Positions 8,857-17,283 of a DNA stretch of 64,000 nt are shown piece by piece (positions within the stretch are counted from its first letter, which is position 1; every line of letters begins with the position of its first letter). The notes under the pieces are model-generated. The model was not told the DNA's origin, made no database searches, and worked only from the letters and a program-made list of their open reading frames with translations. The translations under genes were made by a program, and so were the position numbers. The stretch is from positions 2,728,001-2,792,000 of the forward strand of contig NZ_CP109479.1 in NCBI RefSeq assembly GCF_036227485.1. The letters are read 5' to 3'. The stretch comes from Streptomyces sp. NBC_01451 (lineage in GTDB: Bacteria; Actinomycetota; Actinomycetes; Streptomycetales; Streptomycetaceae).

Positions 8857-9243
8857 TCACACCTCGGAGACCGCCTTGACGATGCCGAGCGCGAGGGCGT
8901 CGAAGTTCTCCCGGTAGAAGGTCATCTGCTGGTGGAACTCCTTCTCCGAGAGCACGCCGCGGTCCAGGAACATGGTTGCTGCGGCGGTCAGTGCGCTGTG
9001 CAGGATGTGCAACTCGTGGGTGGTGAGCCGGAGCTCGAAGGACTCCGGCTGCCCACCCGCGAGGCGTTCGGCGAGGGCACCGACCGTTTCTGGGCTCGCA
9101 CCGAGTTGTACGGCCAGAGCGGTGGTCCCCAGACCCCGACCGCGGAGGAAGGCCAGCGCCCGGTGGCAGGCCTCAGCCTGAGTCGGGGTGAGCCGTGCGA
9201 GGAATGTCCCAGCGTCATGGGTGAGCTTGATACGACTCCTCAT
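8857..9243 (-). CDS. Candidate immunity protein, second paralogue
   Basis: A 128-residue, mostly helical, soluble protein with no signal peptide. It is the second of two paralogues downstream of the large secreted putative toxin. Residues 28-91 are identical to residues 28-91 of the first copy; the N-termini (MRSRIKLTHDAGTFLARL against MRTRITLTRDGDMFVARI) and C-termini are similar but diverged. Its ATG overlaps the TGA of the first copy (ATGA, 9240-9243), so the pair is co-translated. No database family is recognised. Location directly after a toxin-like gene and cytosolic character suggest immunity, but a regulatory role cannot be excluded. Confidence 0.65.
   Translation of the reverse strand: MRSRIKLTHDAGTFLARLTPTQAEACHRALAFLRGRGLGTTALAVQLGASPETVGALAERLAGGQPESFELRLTTHELHILHSALTAAATMFLDRGVLSEKEFHQQMTFYRENFDALALGIVKAVSEV
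8969..9160 (-). repeat. 192-bp perfect direct repeat, copy 2
   Basis: Identical base for base to 9358-9549 (offset 389). It covers the central part of the small paralogue. Flanking sequence on both sides diverges abruptly, which points to recent gene conversion rather than recent whole-gene duplication. Confidence 0.95.
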
Positions 9244-9632
9244 GCGGACACCTCGCTCACTGCCTCAACGATGCCGAGTGCTAGCGCGTCGAAGGTTTCC
9301 CGGAAGAAACCCAGCCGGATGTGGAAGGGCTCCTGCGAGAACCTGCCGTGCGACACAAACATGGTTGCTGCGGCGGTCAGTGCGCTGTGCAGGATGTGCA
9401 ACTCGTGGGTGGTGAGCCGGAGCTCGAAGGACTCCGGCTGCCCACCCGCGAGGCGTTCGGCGAGGGCACCGACCGTTTCTGGGCTCGCACCGAGTTGTAC
9501 GGCCAGAGCGGTGGTCCCCAGACCCCGACCGCGGAGGAAGGCCAGCGCCTCGGAGCAGGCCATGGCCTGTTCCACCGAAATCCGGGCGACGAACATGTCG
9601 CCGTCGCGGGTGAGCGTGATGCGGGTTCTCAT
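9240..9632 (-). CDS. Candidate immunity protein, first paralogue
   Basis: A 130-residue helical protein. A GTG at 9653 shares one base with the toxin stop codon (TAGTG), but ATG 9632 is preferred: it has GGGAG nine bases upstream and aligns exactly with the start of the second paralogue. The gene lies 20 bp after the toxin gene on the same strand, the standard place for an immunity gene of a polymorphic toxin. Middle segments are LRGRGLGTTALAVQLGASPE and LTTHELHILHSALTAAATMF. The product is predicted cytosolic. Function is inferred from position only. Confidence 0.7.
   Translation of the reverse strand: MRTRITLTRDGDMFVARISVEQAMACSEALAFLRGRGLGTTALAVQLGASPETVGALAERLAGGQPESFELRLTTHELHILHSALTAAATMFVSHGRFSQEPFHIRLGFFRETFDALALGIVEAVSEVSA
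9358..9549 (-). repeat. 192-bp perfect direct repeat, copy 1
   Basis: Partner of 8969-9160. No substitution, including at synonymous positions, was found when the two stretches were read side by side. Confidence 0.95.
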
Positions 9633-9652
9633 ACGGTCACACTCCCGTGTCA

Positions 9653-12600
9653 CTACGAGTTCGGCACATATCGGTTGCCCCTCAGGAAGTCGACCTTGGA
9701 CAGCTTGTAGCCATGGATGAACCGGGCCGTGATGATAATGATCACGCCCTTCTGGTCGTCGTAGGCGACGGACTTGCCGGTCGTCGAGTCCTTGTGGGTG
9801 CCCTTCCCGCGATACTTCTTGAAGTACTCGGCCATGGCTGGCAGATCACGGCCGATGCCGGGGATGTTGTGGTCAGCGGCCTCGCTACTGTTCCCCATCA
9901 TCCGCTGCCACTGGTACTCGATACCGTCCGCCACGTCGGTCCCGTACTTCTCGTCCAGATGGTTCAGGATCTCGTCGGACAGGCCCGCCAACGGGTTCAG
10001 GTTGCACAGATCCGGCTCGTCGTCCGAGGCTGCGGCGGACATCGACATCGAGGCGGACGCCGGTGCCACTGCGAGCACGGCGGTCTTCAACGACGCCTTC
10101 TTCATGCATGCGGGAAGGTCCGGCTCCTTCTTCGCCTTCTCCGCCAACTTGCGCAGCTTGTCCAGCGTCCGCTTCGCCGTAGCCGACTTCTCAAAGAAGC
10201 CCACGACACCACTGGAGATCTTGATGACCGCCTTGGCCACCGCGGGGAACTTGAGGACCGGGAGAGCTGCGCCGATCGCGTTGACCAGGGTCCACAGGCA
10301 GGCTTCGACGTCACCCTTGGTCAGACAGTTCTTCAGGTCGGTCCAGCCGATGTAGTCGAGGAGGATCGCACCGCCGTTCTCCTTGACCCATGCCAGCAGG
10401 TCCATGGAGGCCAGTGCCTGCGCCGCGCGGTACTGGTCCACGCATTCCTGGCCGCAGACACGCAGCAGGGCCGCTTCCAGGTCTCCGGGCAGGTCGGGGG
10501 CATCGTATGCCTGGTCGGCGCGCTTCTTGCGGAGCGCCTCCAGTTCCTCGCGCTGGGCCTTCTCAGCGCGGTCGGCGGCGGCGTCGGCGTCCTTGGCCAG
10601 ACTGTCGGCGTTGACCGCCGCAGACTCGGCCTTGACCGCGTCCGACTCGGCGTAGGTGGCAATCCGGTCGGCCTCGGCTGAGGCGGTCTCGGCGTTGGTG
10701 GCCGACGAACGGGCGCTCGCAGCGTCTCGCTCGGCCTGTGTGGCATCACGGTCGGCCTGGGCCGCCGCCGACTCGGCCTCGCCTGCCGCGAAGTTGGCGT
10801 AGAACGCGTCCGTACCCGCCTGCGCGTCGTACTTCTGGGCGTTCGCGTCGGCCTTCTTCGCTGCTGCCGCATCGATCGCCGCCGCGGCAGCGGATGCGTT
10901 GGCCGCCGCAGCGGAGTTGACGGCCTGCACGGCATAGTCCGCTGCGTCAGCCGCCGCCTGGAGCGCGATCTTCGCGTCGCCGGCGGCCTTGTCTGCGAGC
11001 GCCTTGGCCGTGGCCGCCGCCTTCTTCGCCTCGTCCGACTTCGCCTTGGCCGCGGAGGCCTGCTGCTCGGCGAGGGTCTTGGAGGTCTGCCCGATCAGCA
11101 CCGCGTACGCCGCCGAGGTGTCCGTCTCACGGTACGGAGAGCCGACGGTGATCGCCTCGTCGGCCGCCTTGGTCGTCGCGGTCGCCGCATCCCGGGCTCC
11201 CTGCGCGTACTGGGCCGTGGCGAGGGCGTACCCGGCGGTCTTCGCCGACCAGGCAGCCGTCTTGGCAGCCTCGGCCAGCGCTGCGGTGGCCTCCTTGCGC
11301 GCGGTGATCGCCGCGGCCTGGGCCTTCTTCGCCTCGACGTCCGCCTGCTTGGCGTTCTCCTTCGCGGCTGCTGCCGCGTCGATCGCCTCGGCAGCAGCCG
11401 CGTGGGCGGTCGTGGCAGCCGCGTGCGTCCTGGTGTACGCCGACTGGGCCGCGTCGGCGGCGGAGCGGGAACGCTTCGCCGCGCCTTCGGCCCGGGTTGC
11501 CGCCGCTCGGGCGTTCACCGCCGCCGTGGTCGCCTCGTTCGCCGCAGTACGGGCCCGGGTCGCCGCGCCTGCCGCGGCGGTGGCCGCGGAGCGGGCCTCG
11601 GTGGCTGCCTGGCGGGTCTCCCCTGCGGCGCTGGTGCCCTCGGCCGCAGCAGCGGCTGACTCCAGGGCAGCCGCACGCGACGCGGTGGCGTTCTTGTCCC
11701 GCTCGGCCGTGACCGCCTTGTTGCGGGCGAGGAACGCACGCACCTCGGCGTCCTCCGCCGCCGCCAGCTTCTCCGCCGCCGTCGCCCCGGCCGTCTCCGC
11801 AGCCGTGCGGGCCTGGCCGGCCCTGGTCTGCTCGTCCCTCGCCCGCTCCTCGGCCGCGCCTGCCTTCGCGCGCTCGCTCGCCGCGAGGTCGCGCTCCCGC
11901 TCCGCGGTGGCCTTCTCGGCCTCCGCTATGCCGCGCTGCCGCTTCGCCTCGGCCGCCTGGGTCATGGCGGTCTGCTCGGCCTTCTCGGCGGTCGCACGGG
12001 CGGTCTTCGCGGTGGCGGCGTTGGCCGCGGCCTCCGTGGCGAGCTTGGCGGCCGACTCGGCCGCGGCCTTGGCCTGCGCCTTGGCCTCAAGCGCGGCGGT
12101 CTTGCGGAACTCCGTGTTCAGAGCGTGCGTCTGGGTCTTCGCCAGCGCCAGCAACGTCTGGGAATCCGCCACCGTGGCCTTCGCCGCGTTCGACGCCGTC
12201 AGCGTGGCCTTCGCAGCCGCCAGGGTGGCCGCGGCCGACGCCTTGGCGACCTGCACGGACTGCTGCGCGTAGAGCAGACCCCGGCCGCGGGGCAGCTTCG
12301 CCGCGTCCGCGATAGCCCACGCCTTGGTCTGCTGGGCGCCCGCGGCGTCCGCGGCCGTCTTGGCCCGGGTTGCCGCCGCGTCCGCCAGGGCGACCTGCGC
12401 GGCGGCCTTGGTCCTCGCCGCGTTCAGGTCTGTCGTGGCCTTGGTGAACACGGCCTTCGCCGGGTAGTTGATGGAGTCCTTGTGCGCGGCCCAGTACTTC
12501 TGCCAGTACAGGATCTGGTCCGCCTGCCAGGCCTGCCGCACCGCCTCGATCATCGCGTCCGTGGCGACCCGGACTTCCTTCGCCGCGGCGGCCTTGGCGG

Positions 12601-13516
12601 TGACGATCGCCTTCCGCTGCTCGGCCTGACCGGCGTACTCCGTCTCCCACTCCGAATAGGCCACCAGGACCGGTCCGGTCAGCACCCGGTAGTGGTCGAT
12701 CGGGTTGGCGCTGTCACAGGCCGCCCAGGCCGTCTTCAACGCCTCGACCTCGGTACGGAACTCCAACGAGTCCGGCTCGGGGGCCTTGGTCGCGAAGCCG
12801 CCGAAGCGCAGGAAGGTCGCTACGTCGTTGGCCGAGGAGTAGCCAAGGTTGGTCGTGTCGAGCAGTTCCCTCCCGGCGAAGTCCTTGTATGCGGCTGCCC
12901 AGGTGTCGCCGCCGGTGCCGAACGCGTCGAGCACCTTCTTCGCCTGGTCCAGTGCGGCCTGGCCGGGTCTCGGGGTGGGGTTCTCCGAAGCCTTGCTGTA
13001 CAGATCCTGCTGTGTGCCGAGGGTGAAGGCGACGATGTCCTTGCCGAACTCCGGCGCCCAGTAGTCCCGGCCACCGGTCGAGTTCTCATGGGCATACGGT
13101 TTGTTGGCGGTGTTCAGCTTCTCTTGGCGGTCCTGAAAAGCGTGCAGCGCGGCGATTCCCGCGTCTCTGTCACGAGTGCTCGCCTGGCCCCACTCACCCA
13201 GGAGGACATCCTGCCTCACGAACTCGCGCAGCCCGGCGTCCGTGCCGGTGAGCTTCGCCCCCGCTACCGAATCCAGCTCGGGCCCACCGAAGTGCACGGC
13301 CCGCCCAGCCTGGCAGCGGTCCTTTCGGGCCTGCTCACCGAGGCTGATACGGAGGGTGCGCTCGTACGGGTTGGTCGGGTTGTCCCCCGGCTCGTCGGAG
13401 GCCGCGGGAGCGGCGGTCACCAGTCCGCCGAGCACAGCGGCGGCGGTCGCGAGCGCGACGGCCGCGAACCCTCTTTGCGGACGGCTTCGTCGAGGTCTTC
13501 TCGGAGTTTTGCGCAC
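9653..13516 (-). CDS. Secreted Ala-rich coiled-coil protein, putative polymorphic toxin
   Basis: A 1287-residue protein. GTG 13516 is preferred (AGGCAGG upstream, start followed directly by an Arg-rich signal peptide RKTPRRPRRSRPQRG and a hydrophobic core ending near AAPAAS); a GTG at 13594 has no ribosome site. Residues about 35-285 form a globular domain; about 300-990 is a very long Ala/Lys/Glu helix-forming region; about 1000-1080 (LDYIGWTDLKNCLTKGDVEACLWTLV) resembles the pre-toxin segment of actinobacterial polymorphic toxins. The last ~105 residues form a small separate domain with RDLPAMAEYFKKYRGKGTHK and TARFIHGYKLSKVDF, which could be an RNase-like toxin tip. Two small overlapping paralogues follow immediately and may confer immunity. 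The toxin domain family is not identified; a surface structural protein is the alternative. Confidence 0.75.
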   Translation of the reverse strand: MRKTPRRPRRSRPQRGFAAVALATAAAVLGGLVTAAPAASDEPGDNPTNPYERTLRISLGEQARKDRCQAGRAVHFGGPELDSVAGAKLTGTDAGLREFVRQDVLLGEWGQASTRDRDAGIAALHAFQDRQEKLNTANKPYAHENSTGGRDYWAPEFGKDIVAFTLGTQQDLYSKASENPTPRPGQAALDQAKKVLDAFGTGGDTWAAAYKDFAGRELLDTTNLGYSSANDVATFLRFGGFATKAPEPDSLEFRTEVEALKTAWAACDSANPIDHYRVLTGPVLVAYSEWETEYAGQAEQRKAIVTAKAAAAKEVRVATDAMIEAVRQAWQADQILYWQKYWAAHKDSINYPAKAVFTKATTDLNAARTKAAAQVALADAAATRAKTAADAAGAQQTKAWAIADAAKLPRGRGLLYAQQSVQVAKASAAATLAAAKATLTASNAAKATVADSQTLLALAKTQTHALNTEFRKTAALEAKAQAKAAAESAAKLATEAAANAATAKTARATAEKAEQTAMTQAAEAKRQRGIAEAEKATAERERDLAASERAKAGAAEERARDEQTRAGQARTAAETAGATAAEKLAAAEDAEVRAFLARNKAVTAERDKNATASRAAALESAAAAAEGTSAAGETRQAATEARSAATAAAGAATRARTAANEATTAAVNARAAATRAEGAAKRSRSAADAAQSAYTRTHAAATTAHAAAAEAIDAAAAAKENAKQADVEAKKAQAAAITARKEATAALAEAAKTAAWSAKTAGYALATAQYAQGARDAATATTKAADEAITVGSPYRETDTSAAYAVLIGQTSKTLAEQQASAAKAKSDEAKKAAATAKALADKAAGDAKIALQAAADAADYAVQAVNSAAAANASAAAAAIDAAAAKKADANAQKYDAQAGTDAFYANFAAGEAESAAAQADRDATQAERDAASARSSATNAETASAEADRIATYAESDAVKAESAAVNADSLAKDADAAADRAEKAQREELEALRKKRADQAYDAPDLPGDLEAALLRVCGQECVDQYRAAQALASMDLLAWVKENGGAILLDYIGWTDLKNCLTKGDVEACLWTLVNAIGAALPVLKFPAVAKAVIKISSGVVGFFEKSATAKRTLDKLRKLAEKAKKEPDLPACMKKASLKTAVLAVAPASASMSMSAAASDDEPDLCNLNPLAGLSDEILNHLDEKYGTDVADGIEYQWQRMMGNSSEAADHNIPGIGRDLPAMAEYFKKYRGKGTHKDSTTGKSVAYDDQKGVIIIITARFIHGYKLSKVDFLRGNRYVPNS

Positions 13517-13794
13517 GTCGGTGCCTGCCTGGATGGTCGGTCCGGATGATCGGTCTCGTCCGGCAGGAAGAAGGCACGACGAACACTCGGCCACGACCGC
13601 CCGGTGGTGTCACCGGCGGCCTGCCGCGTAGGAAAGTCAGGAAGTTCTGAGACCCCCGTCTCTGCTGCGCGTGCGGTCAACACGCGCCCCCCGTGGCCCC
13701 CTTCCCACAGGGACTGGATCATCATGACAGCGAGAAGCCGTTTACGAAACCCTTAATTCGCTATTACATTCGAACATTGCTCTCGCCTCCGGAC
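13517..13794. other. Intergenic region with an AT-rich dip
   Basis: No gene is supported here. The stretch around 13735-13780 (aaacccttaattcgctatta) is strikingly AT-rich for this genome and lies upstream of the toxin gene, so it probably contains its promoter. No clear -35/-10 pair could be fixed by eye. Confidence 0.4.
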
Positions 13795-13844
13795 AGACCT
13801 GTGGCCCGGCCCCGCCAGCGGGCGGTGGGCCGGGCCACAGGTCT
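13795..13844 (-). terminator. Strong hairpin terminator after the DUF6230/DUF6114 operon
   Basis: An 18-bp perfect inverted repeat: AGACCTGTGGCCCGGCCC (13795-13812) against its complement at 13827-13844 with a 14-base loop. It lies about 30 bp beyond the stop of the last gene of the operon on the minus strand. Confidence 0.8.
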
Positions 13845-13875
13845 CGGTGCGGCTCCCGAACGGGGTGGTGAGCGC

Positions 13876-15252
13876 TCAGGTCGTGTACTGCTGCAGGCCG
13901 GGAACAGTCAGCGTGCCGCCGAACTGGCCTGCCTGGATGACCTTCACGTTCGTGAAGTAGATCAGGGGGATGTTCAGGGGCGGCGGGCTCTTCGGGCTGA
14001 ACGTCACCGGGATCAGGCCGAAGAGGTTGCCGGAGATGCTCTCCGTGTACATGACCGTCTTGCCGTCCTTGATCGTGGACTTCGAGCCCTTGGCCGCCTG
14101 CACGTGGTAGGTCTTGCCGGACGTGTCGTCCTTGACCAGCTGGTGCAGGTCACCGATCTCCGTGCCACCGGAGATCACGTACTTCAGGACCTCCTTGACC
14201 GTGCCGTCGGCGGTGCGCACCTTGACGATGCCCTGGTAGTCCGCGCCCGTGAGCAGCAGCGAACTCGCCTCCAGGGTCCACGGGTCGACAGGCAGCCGGA
14301 TGGTGTTGTCGACACCACCCTCGTCCTCGGTCGCGGCCACGCAGTTCTCCGCGTCCGTCGTCTCGCTCGCCGAAGGGCTCGGGGACGCGGTGGCCTCGTC
14401 GGCTGCCGCCTCGGCGGCCTTCGTGGTCACCTCGGTCGCCTTGGCCGCCGTGTCGGTGGTGTCCTTGAGGACCTCGGTGACCTTCGGCGTCGTGTCCTTG
14501 ACCGTGGTGGTGGCGGTCGTGTCCTTGTCGGCCGCCTCCGCGGTCGCAGCGGGGGACGCGGTCGGCGTCGGGGTGGCGGTGTCGGTCGACTCGGTGGTCT
14601 CCGTCGACTCCGTGGAGGTCGTCGTGGACGCCGTGTCGGTCGACGAGTCGCTGCCGCCCGTGAAGATGTCCACGATCGCGTCGCCGATGGTCTCCAGCAG
14701 GTTGCCGCTCTCCTCGGTGGCGCTCGCGCTCGCCGAGGGCGTGGGCGTGGCCGTCTCGCTGCCGCCGCCGGTGCTGCCGCTGGACGTCGTCTTGCTCGCG
14801 GAAGGCGTCGGCGTCGGTGTGGCCTCGTCGTCGGAACCTGAATCCGACGAAGGGGAGTCACCCGAGGCCGAGTCGTCGCCCGAGTTCGAGTCGCCGGCGG
14901 AGGCCGACGGAGTCGATGTCGCCTCGTCGGAAGCCTCTTCGGACGAACTCTCCGAGGAGGTCTCCGCCGTGCTCGTCGACGCCGAGGCGTCGTCCGTCAT
15001 CGCCGCCACGCAGGCCTTGTACTCCTCGGCCTGCTGGGCGTTCGACGCCGGCTGATCGTCGGCGTTGGCGAGCGTGGGCGTGAACCCCATGCCCATGAGG
15101 ACGGCGGTGGGCATCGCCGCCAGGGCTATCGCCTTGCCGGCCGGCATGTGGAACCTGGTGAACAGCGGCTTCCTCGGAGCCGCGTGCCGCGGCCCGGTTC
15201 TCCCGCGGGACTCGTCCACATCAGTCCCGTGGATCACCTCGTCAGCCGGCAC
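13876..15252 (-). CDS. Secreted Ser/Thr/Asp-rich stalk protein
   Basis: A 458-residue protein whose GTG start (15252) lies inside the end of the DUF6114 gene (11-bp overlap) after GGGAGG. After a 35-residue cytosolic head comes a signal or anchor segment (about 36-63, MPAGKAIALAAMPTAVLMGM, ending ANADDQ). Residues about 85-300 are low complexity, full of Ser, Thr, Asp, Glu and Pro with TPTPSAS-type repeats, likely an extended cell-wall-spanning and possibly O-glycosylated stalk. The final 150 residues (DNTIRLPVDPWTLEASSLLL to TNVKVIQAGQFGGTLTVPGL) look like a beta-rich globular domain. Single cysteines at 81 and about 306 could form a disulfide. It belongs with the DUF6230 and DUF6114 genes; no enzymatic motif is visible. 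Confidence 0.8.
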   Translation of the reverse strand: MPADEVIHGTDVDESRGRTGPRHAAPRKPLFTRFHMPAGKAIALAAMPTAVLMGMGFTPTLANADDQPASNAQQAEEYKACVAAMTDDASASTSTAETSSESSSEEASDEATSTPSASAGDSNSGDDSASGDSPSSDSGSDDEATPTPTPSASKTTSSGSTGGGSETATPTPSASASATEESGNLLETIGDAIVDIFTGGSDSSTDTASTTTSTESTETTESTDTATPTPTASPAATAEAADKDTTATTTVKDTTPKVTEVLKDTTDTAAKATEVTTKAAEAAADEATASPSPSASETTDAENCVAATEDEGGVDNTIRLPVDPWTLEASSLLLTGADYQGIVKVRTADGTVKEVLKYVISGGTEIGDLHQLVKDDTSGKTYHVQAAKGSKSTIKDGKTVMYTESISGNLFGLIPVTFSPKSPPPLNIPLIYFTNVKVIQAGQFGGTLTVPGLQQYTT

Positions 15253-15874
15253 TTTGCCTCCCGTTCGCCCCGTTCACCGGGCTCGTTCCTGACAGATCGT
15301 TCGGCTCGTACGGCTCGTTCGGCTTGGCCGTGTCCAGTTCGCCGGGCTCGGCCACCGCGTCATCTCCGTCGGTGGCCTCGGCGGACACAGGGGCCTCAGA
15401 AGCCTCAGGGGCCTCAGCGGCGGGGGCCGCGTCCGTGCCGTTGCCCGCGGGTACTCCGTACCTCGACTCCGGCTCCGACTCACCGGGCGCCCAGGCGATG
15501 GCCAGCGCGCCGCCGACCATGGCCAGCAGGAAGCCCATGAAGAACCCGCCGAAGTTGGAGACCGGGAGGGACACCAGGGCCAGCAGGATCGCGGCGGTGC
15601 CGGCGAAGGTCCGTACGTGCTTCTGGAACCAGAGGCTGATTCCGAGTACGACGAGCAGCACGCCGATGATCAGTGACCCGGCTCCGGCCGTCGTCGACAT
15701 CGCCATCGTCAGACTGCCGAGTTTGATGTCGAAATACGGGAAATACATGATCGGGAAGCCGCCGAGGAGGACCAGCAGCCCTGCCCAGAACGGACGGGCG
15801 CCCCGCCAGTCGCGGAACTTCAGCTTGAAGACGCGAAGATAGTGCTCGTCTTGCGCGGGCGACTCGGCGTTCAT
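15242..15874 (-). CDS. DUF6114 integral membrane protein
   Basis: A 210-residue protein starting MNAESPAQDEHYLRVFKLKF. It has a short cytosolic N-terminus, about four transmembrane helices between residues 25 and 130 (for example FWAGLLVLLGGFPIMYFPYF and AGSLIIGVLLVVLGISLWF) and a long acidic Pro/Ala/Glu-rich tail. This is the DUF6114 pattern, a family regularly paired with DUF6230 genes in actinobacteria. ATG 15874 has GGGAG nine bases upstream; a longer frame to 15952 lacks such a site. The operon order is DUF6230, DUF6114, stalk protein. Role unknown; an envelope or lipid-related role is a guess from topology and partners. Confidence 0.85.
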   Translation of the reverse strand: MNAESPAQDEHYLRVFKLKFRDWRGARPFWAGLLVLLGGFPIMYFPYFDIKLGSLTMAMSTTAGAGSLIIGVLLVVLGISLWFQKHVRTFAGTAAILLALVSLPVSNFGGFFMGFLLAMVGGALAIAWAPGESEPESRYGVPAGNGTDAAPAAEAPEASEAPVSAEATDGDDAVAEPGELDTAKPNEPYEPNDLSGTSPVNGANGRQSAG

Positions 15875-15976
15875 GGAAAACAGCTCCCTGGAGCGGTGTT
15901 GCCGTGATGAGTGTTGTTGCTGGTGTAAGAGAGCGAACGGGCGGGGCACCATCGGGCCCCGCCCGTCACTGAGCGC

Positions 15977-16612
15977 CTAGAAGCACTCGGCCTTGGTGCC
16001 CGCCGACAGCTTCATCGACAGACCACTGAGCTTGAAGGTTCCGGCAGTGGTGGCCCACGCCGTCTGCTCCACGCCGGTGAGCGTCGCCTCGTCGGCCTGC
16101 TGGGCGAAGCCGGCACTGCTGGCCCGCCCGGACTTGAGCTCCTCGTCCTTGACCTTCGGTCCCTTGGTGATGGAACCGGCGGCCACGCCGATGTCGATGT
16201 TGCTGAACACCGCATCGGCCTTGAGGTCCTGGACATCGATGTACAGGTTCTCGGCATGGACCGGGGTCCCGCCCCCGCCGGCTTCCAGCCGGAGAGTGAC
16301 CGAACCCAGGACCGGGATGTTCGGCGTGACCACGGACTGGCACATCTTGGTGATGTCGGCCGAGTTGAACGCCGAGACCGCGACGGGCTTGATCGACCCA
16401 CCAGGGCCAACGTCGATCGCGCCGTACTGCGAGAAACCCTTACCTTCGAGCAGGTCCGCCTTCACCTTGAAGGACTGACCGGACACGCTGAACGAAGCGG
16501 CGAGAGCACCCTGCGCGAGGGCAACACCTATACATGCCGTAGCGGCAACGCTGGGCACCATGACCACAGCGAAGCGCTTCCATCTGGTCCCGCCACGCAC
16601 CTGGGACTGCAT
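15977..16612 (-). CDS. DUF6230 secreted protein
   Basis: A 211-residue protein beginning MQSQVRGGTRWKRFAVVMVP, with a signal peptide core to about residue 36 (VAATACIGVALAQGALA) and a beta-rich mature part containing VSGQSFKVKADLLEGKGFSQ. Members of this family have been labelled 'cholesterol esterase' in older annotations, but no Ser-His-Asp hydrolase motif is visible. ATG 16612 is fixed by an ideal AAGGAGG six bases upstream. It is the first gene of the operon with DUF6114. An inverted repeat further upstream (16990-17005) may be an operator. Confidence 0.85.
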   Translation of the reverse strand: MQSQVRGGTRWKRFAVVMVPSVAATACIGVALAQGALAASFSVSGQSFKVKADLLEGKGFSQYGAIDVGPGGSIKPVAVSAFNSADITKMCQSVVTPNIPVLGSVTLRLEAGGGGTPVHAENLYIDVQDLKADAVFSNIDIGVAAGSITKGPKVKDEELKSGRASSAGFAQQADEATLTGVEQTAWATTAGTFKLSGLSMKLSAGTKAECF

Positions 16613-17283
16613 ATTTCCTCCTTCTCGGACGTACATCTCCTGGCCCTGACTGCCCCAGAACGGCGGCTCAGCCGGGCAGGGATGGGAGAAGTGCTACGTC
16701 CTCGGTAAGGAGAGCGCCCGCGCTCGACGGCGCGAACAGCGCCCGAATCACCGGCGATCACCCCCGAGCGACAACCACTGGTCGCGCCTGACGCACATCA
16801 CGCACAACCTTGCCGGACAGGCTCCACCCGAAGGCGAAGACCCCCCTGTCCGAGAGTCGGCGCCACTGCCGCCGACTCTGCCCGGTGGGGACCCAACAAC
16901 TCCCGTCCGCCCGACTGGCTGTCGGTGTACGGGATAGGACCGAGCGACGCCGATCGTGGTGCATTCTCGCCGCCCGCACAAGGGGGTTCGTTACTGGCTA
17001 GTAACGGGCAGATAACCGAGCAGCGACCCACGGATGTCGCTCAACAACGCTGGGTGGCCCTCAAGGGGGTGACAAACCGGTAGCTTCCCGACCCAAACCC
17101 GACAGCGAGACACCCTCGCTTTACTCCAAGTAACAGCGGCCGCAATTACCAAGATTTGGCAAAGTGCGGCCGCACGGGCACCCAATCGACAAATTCTTCA
17201 CGCTGACAACACGCGTCGCAGTGTTTAGCGACAGGTCAGGCCACTGATCGAACAGCGACCCGTCACCCACCCCGACCGACCGG
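16613..17283. other. Long non-coding spacer upstream of the DUF6230 operon
   Basis: About 670 bp without a convincing gene on either strand; short open frames here have no ribosome site or plausible protein. It separates the thioredoxin-TPR gene (whose 3' end faces it) from the DUF6230 operon. Its length and the 16-bp palindrome at 16990-17005 suggest a long leader or regulatory region. Confidence 0.5.
16990..17005. promoter_or_regulatory. Palindromic operator-like site
   Basis: GTTACT-GGCT-AGTAAC is a perfect 6+4+6 inverted repeat in the spacer upstream of the DUF6230 operon. Shape and size fit a TetR-type operator or an AT-centred activator site. The cognate regulator is not known. Confidence 0.4.

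Noticed and set aside
10989..12272. A 427-residue Ala/Ser-rich plus-strand open frame
   Set aside because: It lies antisense to the Ala-rich stalk of the putative toxin; composition is a by-product of GC codons and there is no ribosome site.
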